Below, one piece after another: positions 32,279 through 43,107 of a stretch of DNA of 64,000 nucleotides (position 1 is its first letter; every line of letters starts with the position of its first letter). The notes below the pieces were generated by a model. The model saw nothing but the letters and a program-made list of their open reading frames with translations. It was not told where the DNA came from and ran no database searches. The stretch comes from Calvatia gigantea. Its lineage: Eukaryota; Basidiomycota; Agaricomycetes; Agaricales; Lycoperdaceae. The stretch is from positions 806,001 to 870,000 of the forward strand of contig JACAAK010000002.1 of the NCBI GenBank assembly GCA_025093985.1, read 5' to 3'. Both the position numbers and the translations under genes were made by a program.

Positions 32279-34716
32279 ATGTCAAGCGGACAAGGCTCAA
32301 CTACAAACCTCGCGCTAGGCGGTCAAGAAGGTTGGAATATAGCACAGGATCCTCCCCAATTATCCACTAATTCTAAATTACCAGCTCTCCGAGCCCTCAT
32401 AAATTCAATCGCTCCAGAAACCGCGGCAGAGAATGATGGAAAGCTTACCCCCGGAAACTGTTAAAAAATTATCGGAAAAGCTTAAAGAGATAGTTGGAGA
32501 AGAAGCGGCCAAAGACTTTGAACATCACCGAAATGAGAGGGGTGAGGTAAGTTATCTCGAGATTAAAGACACTTTCCCTCCAAACCCACGTCTAGCTCGT
32601 AAATGAAGAAGGGCTTCCCATCATCGAAATTTCTGAACCACTCCCACACACAGAAGAGGAAAGTGGACCAAACGACCAGTCAACTATCCAGGACATCCCT
32701 TTGATTAATTTCTCCTCTCTTCCGTCCGTGGCTCGAGAGAAACTACGCCAGCAACGTGACCGGGTCTTGGATATCCTAGAAGAGGAAGAACGGCAAGAGG
32801 ATGAGCGGCAGGAGCGTGTCGAAAGGGAAGAAAGAGAAGAACTCATACGAAAGCATAAGGAGGACGCCGTTAATGATCAGGCAAGATTGCAGAAGGCCAA
32901 GGAGCTCCAAAAGAAAATGGGGAAGGCCCTTTTGCGTAACATGGACTCCGGAAAGGAAAACGACCCTTCTCCAGTTCAAGGAGGGTCAAAAGATTTCACA
33001 GATCAGTCAGATACGAATCTCGATACACGGAGAAAAACGGTCACCTTTGTCGAAACTGGCGACTCAGTTTCCAACGCAGAGAAACCGGACTGGGGAGACG
33101 TGACGGCAGCAAAGCTACGCCCCGGTCAACGACCCACGCTTCTCCAATCCGTTCGCTCCGATGGCAACCCCGTCAAGCTCAACGTTATTGAGCGCAAACC
33201 CGCCGGGCCTTCCTCGGGTACTCCTGCTCTACCTGTAACTTTCACCCAAACGGCAAAAGACTCAGACGACGAATCCGAACCAGGGGATGACCAATTCTCT
33301 CCCGCCTCGGACGATGACGAGAGTGACGAGACACAAACGGATCAACACCTTGATAGTGAAGAAGGCAACGAAGGAGTTGAGCTTGAGGATCAATATGACT
33401 TAGACTATGCTCGACACCAACGAGAGATAGCCTTAGAATACTACGAGAAGCGCAATGCCATTGGCCAAGAGACTATGAAAGCCATGGTGGGCCATACTCA
33501 CAATGAAAGCGAGGATGTAAGCCGGCAATTCTTGGCAACATAAAATGCTGGTCTCGACTAACTATTCTCTATCCAGGAGGTAACGCCTGAAGTCCCAGTC
33601 CAAAATAACGAACCTAGAGCCTCTATCTCGCGCTTCAAAGCCAATCGAATAGCTTCAGCCTATGGCAGTTCTAGCCATAGCGAGCCCTCAACTTCGGTAG
33701 CAGAATCTGTTGTTCCCGAGTCAATGGCCCGCACTATACAACACGCCATTCGCTCTGGTCGCATCGACGATAGCAACCGCTTGGTAGGCGCCGAACACGA
33801 CAGCGATAGTGAAAACGAAGCACAGGAGTTGCAAGAAACATTAGAGCTCCTAAGAAAGGGCGAGGTGTACAATCTCGGACCAGAAGGTCATCTGTTCACC
33901 GCTCCCCAAGGCGCCATTCTAGACGACATCTCAACTGGTTCAGGGTCTAGCACGGCTTCCCAACAACGAACGCAACAACCACAGCGCGAATTACCATCTC
34001 TCAACCGACCAAAAGTCTCCAAGTTCAAAGCCAACCTTTCACAAGCCGGCAGGCCTTCATCAACATCAAGATCCACAACCCCTATATCTCACGTTGACCG
34101 TTCATCACCGAAACTCCCATCCGCTCTCGCGGACACAATCGTCGAAAAGAAACAACCGCAGTCTACTAATGCACTAGGAACATCACCCTCTCATACCTCA
34201 CTGCCGTTACCCTCGGGCTCCCTTGCACCTGCCATCACAGAATCATCCTCCTTAAGAGCTCCAAGACCCATCCATCCACAAATGAACGCAACCCCGCAGC
34301 CTATAATCCCGATTATCGTCGAATCACCATCTTTTCCGAACCAATCGGGCCCACCCGCATCATCCAGTGTGACTGCTGGTAGCGGAACGTCCCTCCCTCC
34401 AACGATGTCGATGATTGTTGATTCCCCTTCGTTCCCCCCACCAGGTCAGCGATCACGGCGCCTCGAGCGTCCACCCACGGTTGTGCCGTCGCAGGGCCTT
34501 GCTGCTCCCTCAACGAGTAAAGCAGTTGCCGCAGAAGGACGTGCGGGCTCTATAGCTGTCTCTAAAGGCACCCATTCGTCACCCAGCCCAGCCATAACAC
34601 CTGTCGTTAAAGAGCGGGTTGCTTCCCGGGCAAGAGTTGAACAGGTAGATGACAGTCAAGGAAATGGACCAAAGAAAGTATCGAAATTCAAGCAGGCTAG
34701 AGATACCCAGTCATAG
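32279..34716 (+). CDS. DUF3835 / Bud27(URI)-like protein
   Basis: Low-complexity, charged protein with repeated short motifs: SISRFKANRIASAYG, KVSKFKANLSQAGR and C-terminal KKVSKFKQARDTQS, matching the DUF3835 family found at the C-terminus of Bud27/URI prefoldin-like proteins. The middle has a Glu/Arg-rich coiled coil (REKLRQQRDRVLDILEEEER) and acidic stretches. Two introns are clear (donor after RNERGE, acceptor before LVNEEGLPI; and about 33,517-33,576). From ATG 32279 the first frame (LPALRALINSIAPE) runs into a stop at 32462, while the homologous frame (PETVKKLSEKLKEIVG) continues one base off. The break falls on five Cs at 32448-32452. Alternatively translation starts at the tandem ATG near 32434. 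No prefoldin domain is seen. Confidence 0.75.
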
Positions 34717-34896
34717 GTGACTTCCCAGTTTCTGAACTCAAATCTCCATGACAGATGTTGATTTCTTTACATGTTACTCGATATATTACAATTGGTTACA
34801 AGATGCATATTGACGCGGAAGCGAGATGAAAGCGGAATGAAAGCTAGGAAAGCATATGAAAGAGGGTATCATCAAAGGTAACACTCTTGCAAGCGG

Positions 34897-35962
34897 CTAT
34901 GTCAAATCGATCACCTCGGTCTTGATCCTTTTTATGCGAAAAGTAGGGAGGGCAACATGATTACGCCTTTTCGCCTGGCGAGGACTTGTGGGATCCTGTG
35001 TAACCCGGTTCAAGGGTAGTGGGCTAAGATCAGGGAACCGACCCACCTCGCGACCGGAAATATTCTTAGATTCTGGGACCGGGGGTAGATCAGGAACGCC
35101 CGGGGTCGGGGAGAGTGTGTGCAGAATTTTTGGAGCTATATCATTTGCAATAAGAAGACTCAGTGGTCGGTACTTGAATTCGAAAGTCAGATATGGCTTG
35201 GCATCTATCTCCTTGGCTTGAACGGCATCAATTACTGGCGCTGGAGAAGCATATTCCTGCCCAAACCTATACCAGCGTCAACCAGCGTCAACCAGCGTCA
35301 ACCAGCGTCAACCAGTGTGACTCAGACGAAACAAGAAGACATACTTCACATGATGAGATCCAGCCTTCTTTGAACGCTCATGCACGAGTTGTGCCTCCAG
35401 TGTTTGCTTTCCAGACTCATGTTCTTGGACCTGGGTTGTGACACGCATAACTTTGATCCTCCACAAGTGCACCTTGATAACACCAAGATCCCATGCGTCG
35501 TTTATTCGGTCAAGCAAATTATCATCGTCTTTATGAATGATCACATCCTGTATTTGCGGCTGAAATGGAAGGAAGGCTCACCTGTTACTTGTATGGGCGC
35601 AAACATGAAGTCTCTTCGAGTATATTCGGAAGTTCTTGCGTAGGAAACGCCTATACCATGGGGCTTATTTGGGAAGTTGTGGGCATCAAGCATGATGTGT
35701 GTGTCGCAGAGTACACCGTCAATATACACTGCCGCTTTCAGTGGTATGTCCCTTGTGGAATTGTACCAGTTGACAGCAAATTTCTGTTAACAATTTAACT
35801 CATGTCTCATACGAATAAGATAATCAAGGTACTCACCTTGCCTGCCTCGGACGCGATCCAACAGGTGATAAGATTTCCTGAATGTTGAACATCATATACG
35901 TCGTCGGCACTGCCCTCAATGGTAACCCAAGCCCAGTACGGTCCATGTTGAAGCATATGCAT
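34897..35962 (-). CDS. DUF7918 family protein
   Basis: Basidiomycete family of unknown function. Start near 35962 (MHMLQHGPYWAWVTIEG). Exon 1 continues DDVYDVQHSGNLITCWIASEAGK, the family's typical opening; exon 2 has AVNWYNSTRDIPLKAAVYIDG and GVSYARTSEYTRRDFMFAPI; exon 3 DLGVIKVHLWRIKVMR; exon 4 KPYLTFEFKYRPLSLLIAND, the conserved FKYRPL block, and ends RIKRIKTEVIDLT with stop at 34897. The C-terminal VIDLT resembles a SUMO-interacting motif. An intron near 35,265-35,340 contains a 10-bp tandem repeat. Frame joins were checked only by eye. Confidence 0.75.
35271..35320 (+). repeat. 10-bp minisatellite in an intron
   Basis: Unit accagcgtca, four exact copies (35271-35310) and a fifth imperfect copy (accagtgtga). 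On the gene strand it falls between a GTATGT donor-like site and the acceptor before GAATATGCTTC, hence probably intronic in the DUF7918 gene. Confidence 0.85.
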
Positions 35963-36632
35963 CCCGGGCCCGTTATATAGGAGAGGAGCGAAAGGCGACA
36001 GGAGCTGTCTGATCAGCTGCAGCAATTAGTATATATATACAATCGCTGTGGCAGTTTCACGTGAGAGAAGACCGTTTGTTTCTCTCAATACCAGTAACAT
36101 CTGTAGGCTAGAATGCGAATGGAGCAGGAATCCGATGATATACCAGGCAACCCATGGTGGCATCCCATGTTTAAATTTATCTGCGTTGAAGGGACTCATT
36201 CGAGGGCGGCATACATGACATTAGAGGGGGTAAACGAGCGGCGTACAATCGACGTAGACTACAATGTTATATAGGGGGGGGAGGGCATGTGATCGGTGAG
36301 GCAGAACAGGCCAGAGTTTGATTATCTAGTGTGATGTCACAGATTCCAACAACCTGAACCATGTGCTGAGGCTCATTCATGGAGCTTGTTGGGCATATAT
36401 CAACGAGAGAGTCCGTCCAATTTCAAAGCAGTCGGTGGTTGTTATCACCAATATCAACGGACTGAAAACTTGAATGCTCATAAAGGATGCAAGCGGGGAG
36501 ATTACCTGAGAGTACCTTATCGGCGGTAGTAACACCAATTAGCCTGGTCACATTATGCGTGCGTTGGTGACATGAACCTGACACTGATGGATAGATGAGG
36601 ACCTACAGGTTTGGGAAAACACCACCACAGTG
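35963..36632. other. Divergent spacer
   Basis: Between the DUF7918 gene (-) and the small plus-strand gene. A tatatatac run at about 36,030 could be the DUF7918 TATA box. A G-run is near 36,270. No coding sequence seen. Confidence 0.4.
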
Positions 36633-37083
36633 ATGAATTCACCTCTGGATCCAGGCTCGCCAACTGATTCCGCATCGACCAGCGGTACTCCACCACCGGA
36701 GGAGGTTGCTGCTGGTAACACCCAGGGGGACTCCCGCTCCGGCCTCGGGCTCTTCCAAATTGCCAATCAAATCACAGCGGCACTCTCTGGGTCGTCGTCC
36801 AAACGACGCAATCCTTCCAGCGGAACCAGCGGCGCGGGTTCATCCGCGCGTGACCCAAAGTCGCGTAGGCGTGGTGATGGTTCTAGGTCTACGTGGGAGA
36901 CGCGCGGCGATTCGCAGAGTACCAGGAAGGAGAAAGAGGACCTTGTTGACGCCAACATCGTCGATTATCTACGAAAAGGTGCAACCCCGGCGTGACCACA
37001 TTTTTCAACGCAGAATCCTGACCGTTTTCTGCAGAGATCGGAGATCCTTTCCTTGAAGTATCAACTTCAACATTGTCATCATG
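36633..37083 (+). CDS. Small Ser-rich protein of unknown function
   Basis: ATG 36633 (just inside a tandem ATG) opens a frame of about 115 codons rich in Ser, Gly, Arg and Pro (MNSPLDPGSPTDSASTSGTP; RSTWETRGDSQSTRKEKEDL; DANIVDYLRK). A donor gtgcaa and acceptor ctgcag join it to a short last exon reading EIGDPFLEVSTSTLSS. Without splicing the frame ends after a few unlike residues. The segment LGLFQIANQITAALSG is the only clearly hydrophobic/amphipathic part. No family recognised. The gene call rests on composition and splice fit. Confidence 0.5.
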
Positions 37084-37330
37084 ACTGATTCTAAGTGTAT
37101 GTCTCATTTCGGTTCTGCTTGACGTTATTTGACCCATACTACCAGTGTGACTTCTGCATACGCTTCGGTCTTTGCCTCATAGATCACTGTTCAACTACTT
37201 CCATGGGCTACTCCTTCTAATTAAGCCCCTGCATACCGAAGATCCCTAAGTGTTTAAGATACAATTGCGTACATGGTCGTACATGTCCATAACAATTATC
37301 CGGCGTTAGATAAATACGTGAAACCTCCTC

Positions 37331-40300
37331 TCAATCTGACCCTTCCTTCTTTGGCGACGACGGCTTCCTCCTTATCCTCTTCAACGAAAGCACATGCTGT
37401 AACGTCTCCTTCCCTTTCAATATCGAAACTCTTCGCCTTCTGTTTTCTCTCCTCTCTGATAAATTCGTTTGCATCCTCTGTATAACAACGCCCCTCTCCT
37501 CCGTCGCGAAATCGAATCCACGCTCAACGGAGGTCATTCCAGTAGACATGTCCGTTCTACTCGCAGACCTGACGTCCATTGAAGGTCTCGCGAACCTTTG
37601 CTCGAGCGTGGCGACACTCGATCTCCGTGATGTTGTACGAGAAGCCATTGATGACATGGATGGACGCGCTTGTGCTTCCTGTATCTCTTTGAGTGTCGAA
37701 CTTGCACCTTTTGCCAAACCGGCAATCTTGTCCAAATCCCTCGGATCTCCTTCCTGGCTTATCCACCGGACAATATCAATATCAGAGGGATGAGAGATGA
37801 ATTGCCAGCCCTTGTAGAGGTATCGGGGGGCCATGGCCAGGAGGAAAGTGAGCGGAAGACAAAGCCAGAAGTACGCAGAATGGAAGAGGAATTGGTTGTT
37901 TCCGTAGAGCATTGTAACGGCGTAGCTTGGATCGACACTAGAATAGACAGGCTGGGATTTCGGTGAGGAAGGTCCGGTTTGAGGGTATTTTTCATTACTT
38001 ACGGTAAATATCCAGACGATCACAATACCAAGGAAAACGGCGAAGAATATCCAACCCGACCATGCGGTGGCGTTGAAACCAGTATACATATTTGCGACCA
38101 TGACAGCTGACATAGCCATCGTCTTTGCCAAGGGTCAGAATTCGAGATTGAGAATTCGGGAGTAGGTGACTAACCGTTGAGAACTCCGTCTGGTGAATAT
38201 CGAATCCGTCGGTTCTGGAACTGATGGACGTGTACGCATACAGGATAAAGAAAAATATTACAACAGACTTGGAAATAAATTCGTCAATAGAACGTTAGCT
38301 TGCGGAACATGCGAGCGTACCTGGACTAGGCCATCAAACATATATATAAAGAACAGAGGCATGCTGAACCAAGAAGCTTTCCGACCATAGTGGTATAACT
38401 CGGGTACTTGCATGAGTACGTGCGCGTCTTCGGAAAGATAACTTTTCTTTAGTGACTTTGTTCAGCGATGAAAGCAGAAAACACACCAAGGAACCTATCA
38501 AACAACCCAATTCCAATAACAGGAGCAATGGTCCAAATTGAATTCCAGAACAAAATGTAAATATAATCAAACGCACTAATGAGAACAGTGTTAGCATGTG
38601 GTCACCGGAGTTGTGGTGACATCTGACTCACAAGCTTCCACTCCAGCCGCAATATATTTGGAACCACCAGAGTACACCAGTAGGTACCACGTTTTTGTAG
38701 AAGAAGTTGAGGATCCTATAGCGCACATAAGTGAGTTCGGGCTCCCAGTGGGTGATATCGCACATGTTACCCACATGACTCCGTTACGGGCGTAGGACCA
38801 GTGACCGTGAACCAAAATCAGCTTCTTGAGGAATCGGAACTACGGTGCGGGATAAGCATCTCGCTTTTTCATCCACCCCAGAAAGGGCCTTACCTGTGCA
38901 ATGGCGTAATCTGATGAGTTGACAGCCTGCAAACCTTCCTCTCCAGAAATGCCGACGCCGACATCAGCAGCCTGTATGGGTTAAGTCAGCCCCAGAGCAT
39001 TGAGACATACTGGCAGTATACCTGAATCATGCTAACGTCATTTGCACCATCTCCAATAGCCAGCGTCATAGACCCCAGACCATCTTTAACCAAATGCACG
39101 ACCAGTGCTTTTTGTAGAGGCGACACACGGCAGCATATCACGCCTTCACAAAGAGTAGCAAGGCGGAGCAATAAGGCCTTATTCTCTTCGTCCGCGAAAG
39201 CCTGAGGAATTATAACAATTGGGAATTGACAAGGGCTCGCAAAGACATTCGTCTCACCTCAAGCAAAGCAGCACCATCCACAACAAGCACAAACCCTCCA
39301 GGTCTCTCGCCATTGTCAGCGCCCACAATAGAAACGTTTGTTGTGACCCTCTGCAATGGGATTGGTCGGTTATCCCTGGACTGCCTGGGCGAGCGAGGCA
39401 GGTTGACCATCGATTCCGAAGCATTAACTTCAGGGAAGAAACGGGCCATGGCTAATTTCATCTGTTCTTCAGCCGGTCTTGCACCTCCACGGACAATGAT
39501 GATGTTAGACTCCGGACTGATCAAGTTCGTACTTCGCCCAATTGCTTAAGGCCGAGATCAGCAAGGTGTTTATTGTCGAAGAGATCCTTCCTCACCTATG
39601 GCCGTTTCCAGCTTGTCCCCTGTCGCTACCCAGACTTTAATCCCTGCTCTCTTAAGATCTGCAATCGTTTCTGGGACACCATCTTGCAGTTTATCTTCAA
39701 TGGCTGTAGCACCAAGCAGCCGGAGGTCCTGCTCTATTTCATTGGAGACAGCCTCAATTTGTTCCTCCCTGTTTTCCATTGCAATGGTCGCTTCATGGTA
39801 GCGTTTGTTCCAAGCATCGTACTCGTTCTCTGAACATTACGCTATGAGTTGATGGGACTTGATAGTGGACTGTGCGACTCATACCATTGATGACTTTATA
39901 AGCCAGTGTCAGCGTCCTCAACCCCTCGTTCGCAAATTGACTGAGATGCCTCTCCGTCTCCTCCCTAATATCCTGATCCACACCCTTCTTCAACCTTTCA
40001 AATATCACGTTATCCGCACCTTTCGTCAACAAAAACATCCTATGGTCGTCCCCATCAGCCCTTCTCAGGACTACACTCATCCTCTTCCTCGCACTCGTAA
40101 ACTCCAAAATATTTAACAACTCATACTTCTCTATATCTTCGGACGACGGTGTCCTCAAGCTGAGGATATCACGATCGCGTCCGAGGAACTGAAACCCTAC
40201 ATCCGCCGCAGCTTGAACAAGGGCCGCTTCATCCGGAGACTGCGCCTTGTACGTGATCTGACCCGTTTCAGGATTCTCGGCGGTGAGGACGGTGTGACAT

Positions 40301-42291
40301 AAGGATAACACGGTAAAGAACCCATTAAGGCTCCGTGCATGTCGTCGTGTTTGCGGGTCAGGATCTTCCGAGAGTGCCGTTTCAAGGTCTCGTTCAAGGT
40401 CACGGTCATAGAAATGGGGTATATCGTCGGCTTCGGGTTGTTGTTTAGCTGAGTCACCCGAACTCCCGGATCCGCGGGGCGAGGTCCAGGCTTCAGTTTC
40501 ATCTTTTCCGATGGCGCCTTTTTTCTTTTCGAGGACTTCATTCTCTTCATTTTCGTCGGTTCCTCTGTAAGGGACACCTCCGACAGAACATTGGCGGAAA
40601 ACCATGAGGTTCTAGAACACATTTACATCAGTTTCACCTTCCCTAAGCTCAGGGTATATTGCTTACCTGGGTTAATGTTCCAGTCTTGTCAGAGAAAATG
40701 TACTCGATTTGGCCCAAATCATCGGACAAGTTCCAGCTCCTAGCGATCGTTGGCTGTTTTGTCTTTTCATACCACATATCTGAGTCGAGGTAGATCCATG
40801 CCGCCTGGCAGGTCTTGACGAACTCAATTGAGATATAGAGGGAAATCGGCACGAGGTCTTGAAACCTGTCTAGTAATGAGCAAAATTCGCTGGCGATGAT
40901 GACGGATCTCTTACGTTAGGAGAGCGAAGGCCCAAGTAACGAGGCCATTTATTCTCGGGTTGTCACCACTTGTGTTGTCGCCGTAAAGCCAAGGTGCTCC
41001 CAGAGGATAGAAGTGGAGTTCGAGCATGGAGTCGGCAATTGCGCAAACCGCAGCCATACCGGCCATGACCAAGAGGTTGAAAAACCTAGAAAGGGACGTC
41101 AGAGATTGAGTCGGAAAGAGTGAGGGTGTACTCACACTTGGGGATTCATTTGTCGTTCAACCTTGCTACGTTTACTTGGCGTTCCTCCCGAGTTCATGAC
41201 AATTTTGGTATCCAAGCCAGTGAACAAAACCACCCCAATAACCCACTTAGTGTTCCTCAGCACCGTTCCACGCAACAAAGTCATCGACAAATCAACAGGC
41301 GAAGTTTTTCCCTCGAATGTCACATTTGCGTTGAGCCGATACATGTCTGTATCAGGGCGGTCGCATTGTATGTGAAATTTGTTGTGTTTGTCAGCACATT
41401 CCTGTGCATTTCTCGGGTGCATAAGAGATTGAACAGCATGTCGAGATTTAAGATTGGTCTCCCCGTCTAGGTTCTTCGTCTCCACAAACGCAACATCCTC
41501 GTCCTCCGAAGTGGCACAGATGAGGATATCGGCTGGAATGGGCTCGTCATCGAGAACCTTGACTAGGTCCCCAACTCGCAAATCTTCCCAGAAAATCTGC
41601 TTCCAGTGTGGTTGATCCTGCGCCGCAGCTCCTTCTGAGTCGACTTCATAATCGTATACAGCTGGAGATTCGCGAGCGGTCATTTGCACGCCGCTAGATG
41701 AGCGCTTTGGCACGAGACCCCGTATGAACGTTTTGCTCTTGGAAGCAGAAGCATTGTTGTTCGACCACCCACCACCAGATAGGACATGTGCTTTGCTGTA
41801 ATTAACTTTCCTGTCCGATTGATGCCTCTTGTAATCCTCATAACCATCCTTCGCAGCAGTTATTGCTAGAATGATCAGCAGTGGTAGGATAACGACACCA
41901 CCGCTTATGCTCGAGAATTTCGGGAAAAACTGCAGGATAGCGATTGCGAGGAAGTAGCTAATGCAACCTCATGAGCTTTGGACACAAAAATATGGGTTAC
42001 GACAGGCACCCACATATTAGCTACACGCCTGAATTGTTCCAGTAAATTCCTAGGGACGAAGGTAATGACCGTATATTTAGAGGTTATGACCTGGTTGGGC
42101 GTATAGACTGCCTCCTTCCTTACTCTGCCTTTGTGGTCGTAGTAATCCTGGGGGAGATCCTGGTTAACAAAGACAGTACGTGGCGGACCGGGCTCTCTTT
42201 TCTTGTTAAAGAGATCCTCGACGTTGAATGCCGCGACTCTGCCGTACCACTGGGAGAGACCAGATTTCCTCTTGACAGCAGGAAGGGACAT
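37331..42291 (-). CDS. P4-ATPase phospholipid flippase, Dnf1/Dnf2 type
   Basis: Moves aminophospholipids or phosphatidylcholine to the cytosolic leaflet at plasma membrane and endosomes, with a Cdc50-family partner. Start ATG 42291 ([20 protein letters not shown]). Motifs: N-terminal [12 protein letters not shown] and [20 protein letters not shown] (first helices), actuator segment [15 protein letters not shown] and [15 protein letters not shown], phosphorylation site [12 protein letters not shown] (about 40,690), nucleotide-binding [26 protein letters not shown], and hinge [15 protein letters not shown] (about 39,040). The C-terminal helices and a basic tail end in [13 protein letters not shown] at 37331. 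The insert between LIPKRSSSG-like sequence and [20 protein letters not shown] is typical of the Dnf class. About ten introns. Which of Dnf1/Dnf2 it matches cannot be told. Confidence 0.88.
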
Positions 42292-43107
42292 GGGTATAGG
42301 AGGTGCTGCCCGGAAGGATGGGGGCGGAGGGATGCTGGGAACAGCTGGTGGTGGTAGGCAAGATTTGTTCGGGACTCGGGGACCATCATCATCTATAGTT
42401 TATGATTCCCATTGGCGCTGTTTTCGGAACACTACCTGGACAAATCAGTTTCGCCGAGATCCACGTCATTGGAATTGAGCAATTCCTGTGCTGGTTGGTC
42501 AGACGGCTGATGTGAGTGCCGGTCCATATGGAGAAAAAGAGCAGCTAAAATTGGCGGAATAGGTCGTGCAAACACGAATAGATCAGCTTCGTATCAACTT
42601 TGACATGGCCTTGGACACGCGCTTACACCATGCAAACGAGGTCCGTAAGTATGTTGGCCAGGGAAAAATAATTATACAGGGTCGTCGGTGGGATTCGAGA
42701 GTTGGAAGCAGTCAATCAGGGACCCGCAGTCACGAGCCATGTGCGGGCACTCCTCGCAAGGATCTCAACCTGACCATCATGGAGAAGAGCAGAGTCCACA
42801 ACACATCATGATATGTACTAGCCTCATCGATGTGACGGCTTTTGATGGAAGGCGTGAGCACACTGCTCTCACGGGGAGTAGTGGGGTGACTTCGCGTGTT
42901 CGTGTCCTTCCAACTCACACGAGTCTAACCGGCAGGAATTACCAAATCCCGCCAGGACCCGGGCAATGTATGTATTTTTACCCCAATTCACTGCTACGTA
43001 CTATACAATGTGTATACAACAATGAAAGGCACCAGAAATAATGCAAAATGGAAAGATGCACAGTAAAACGTGGATTAACCAGAACATTGTGGGAGAAAAG
43101 TCATTAG
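42292..43107. other. Spacer upstream of the P4-ATPase
   Basis: Promoter side of the flippase gene and 3' flank of FAN1. Open frames on both strands lack protein-like motifs. Confidence 0.4.

Noticed and set aside
42203..43041. Plus-strand frames between the flippase and FAN1
   Set aside because: Partly antisense to the flippase start and otherwise without domains; treated as spacer.
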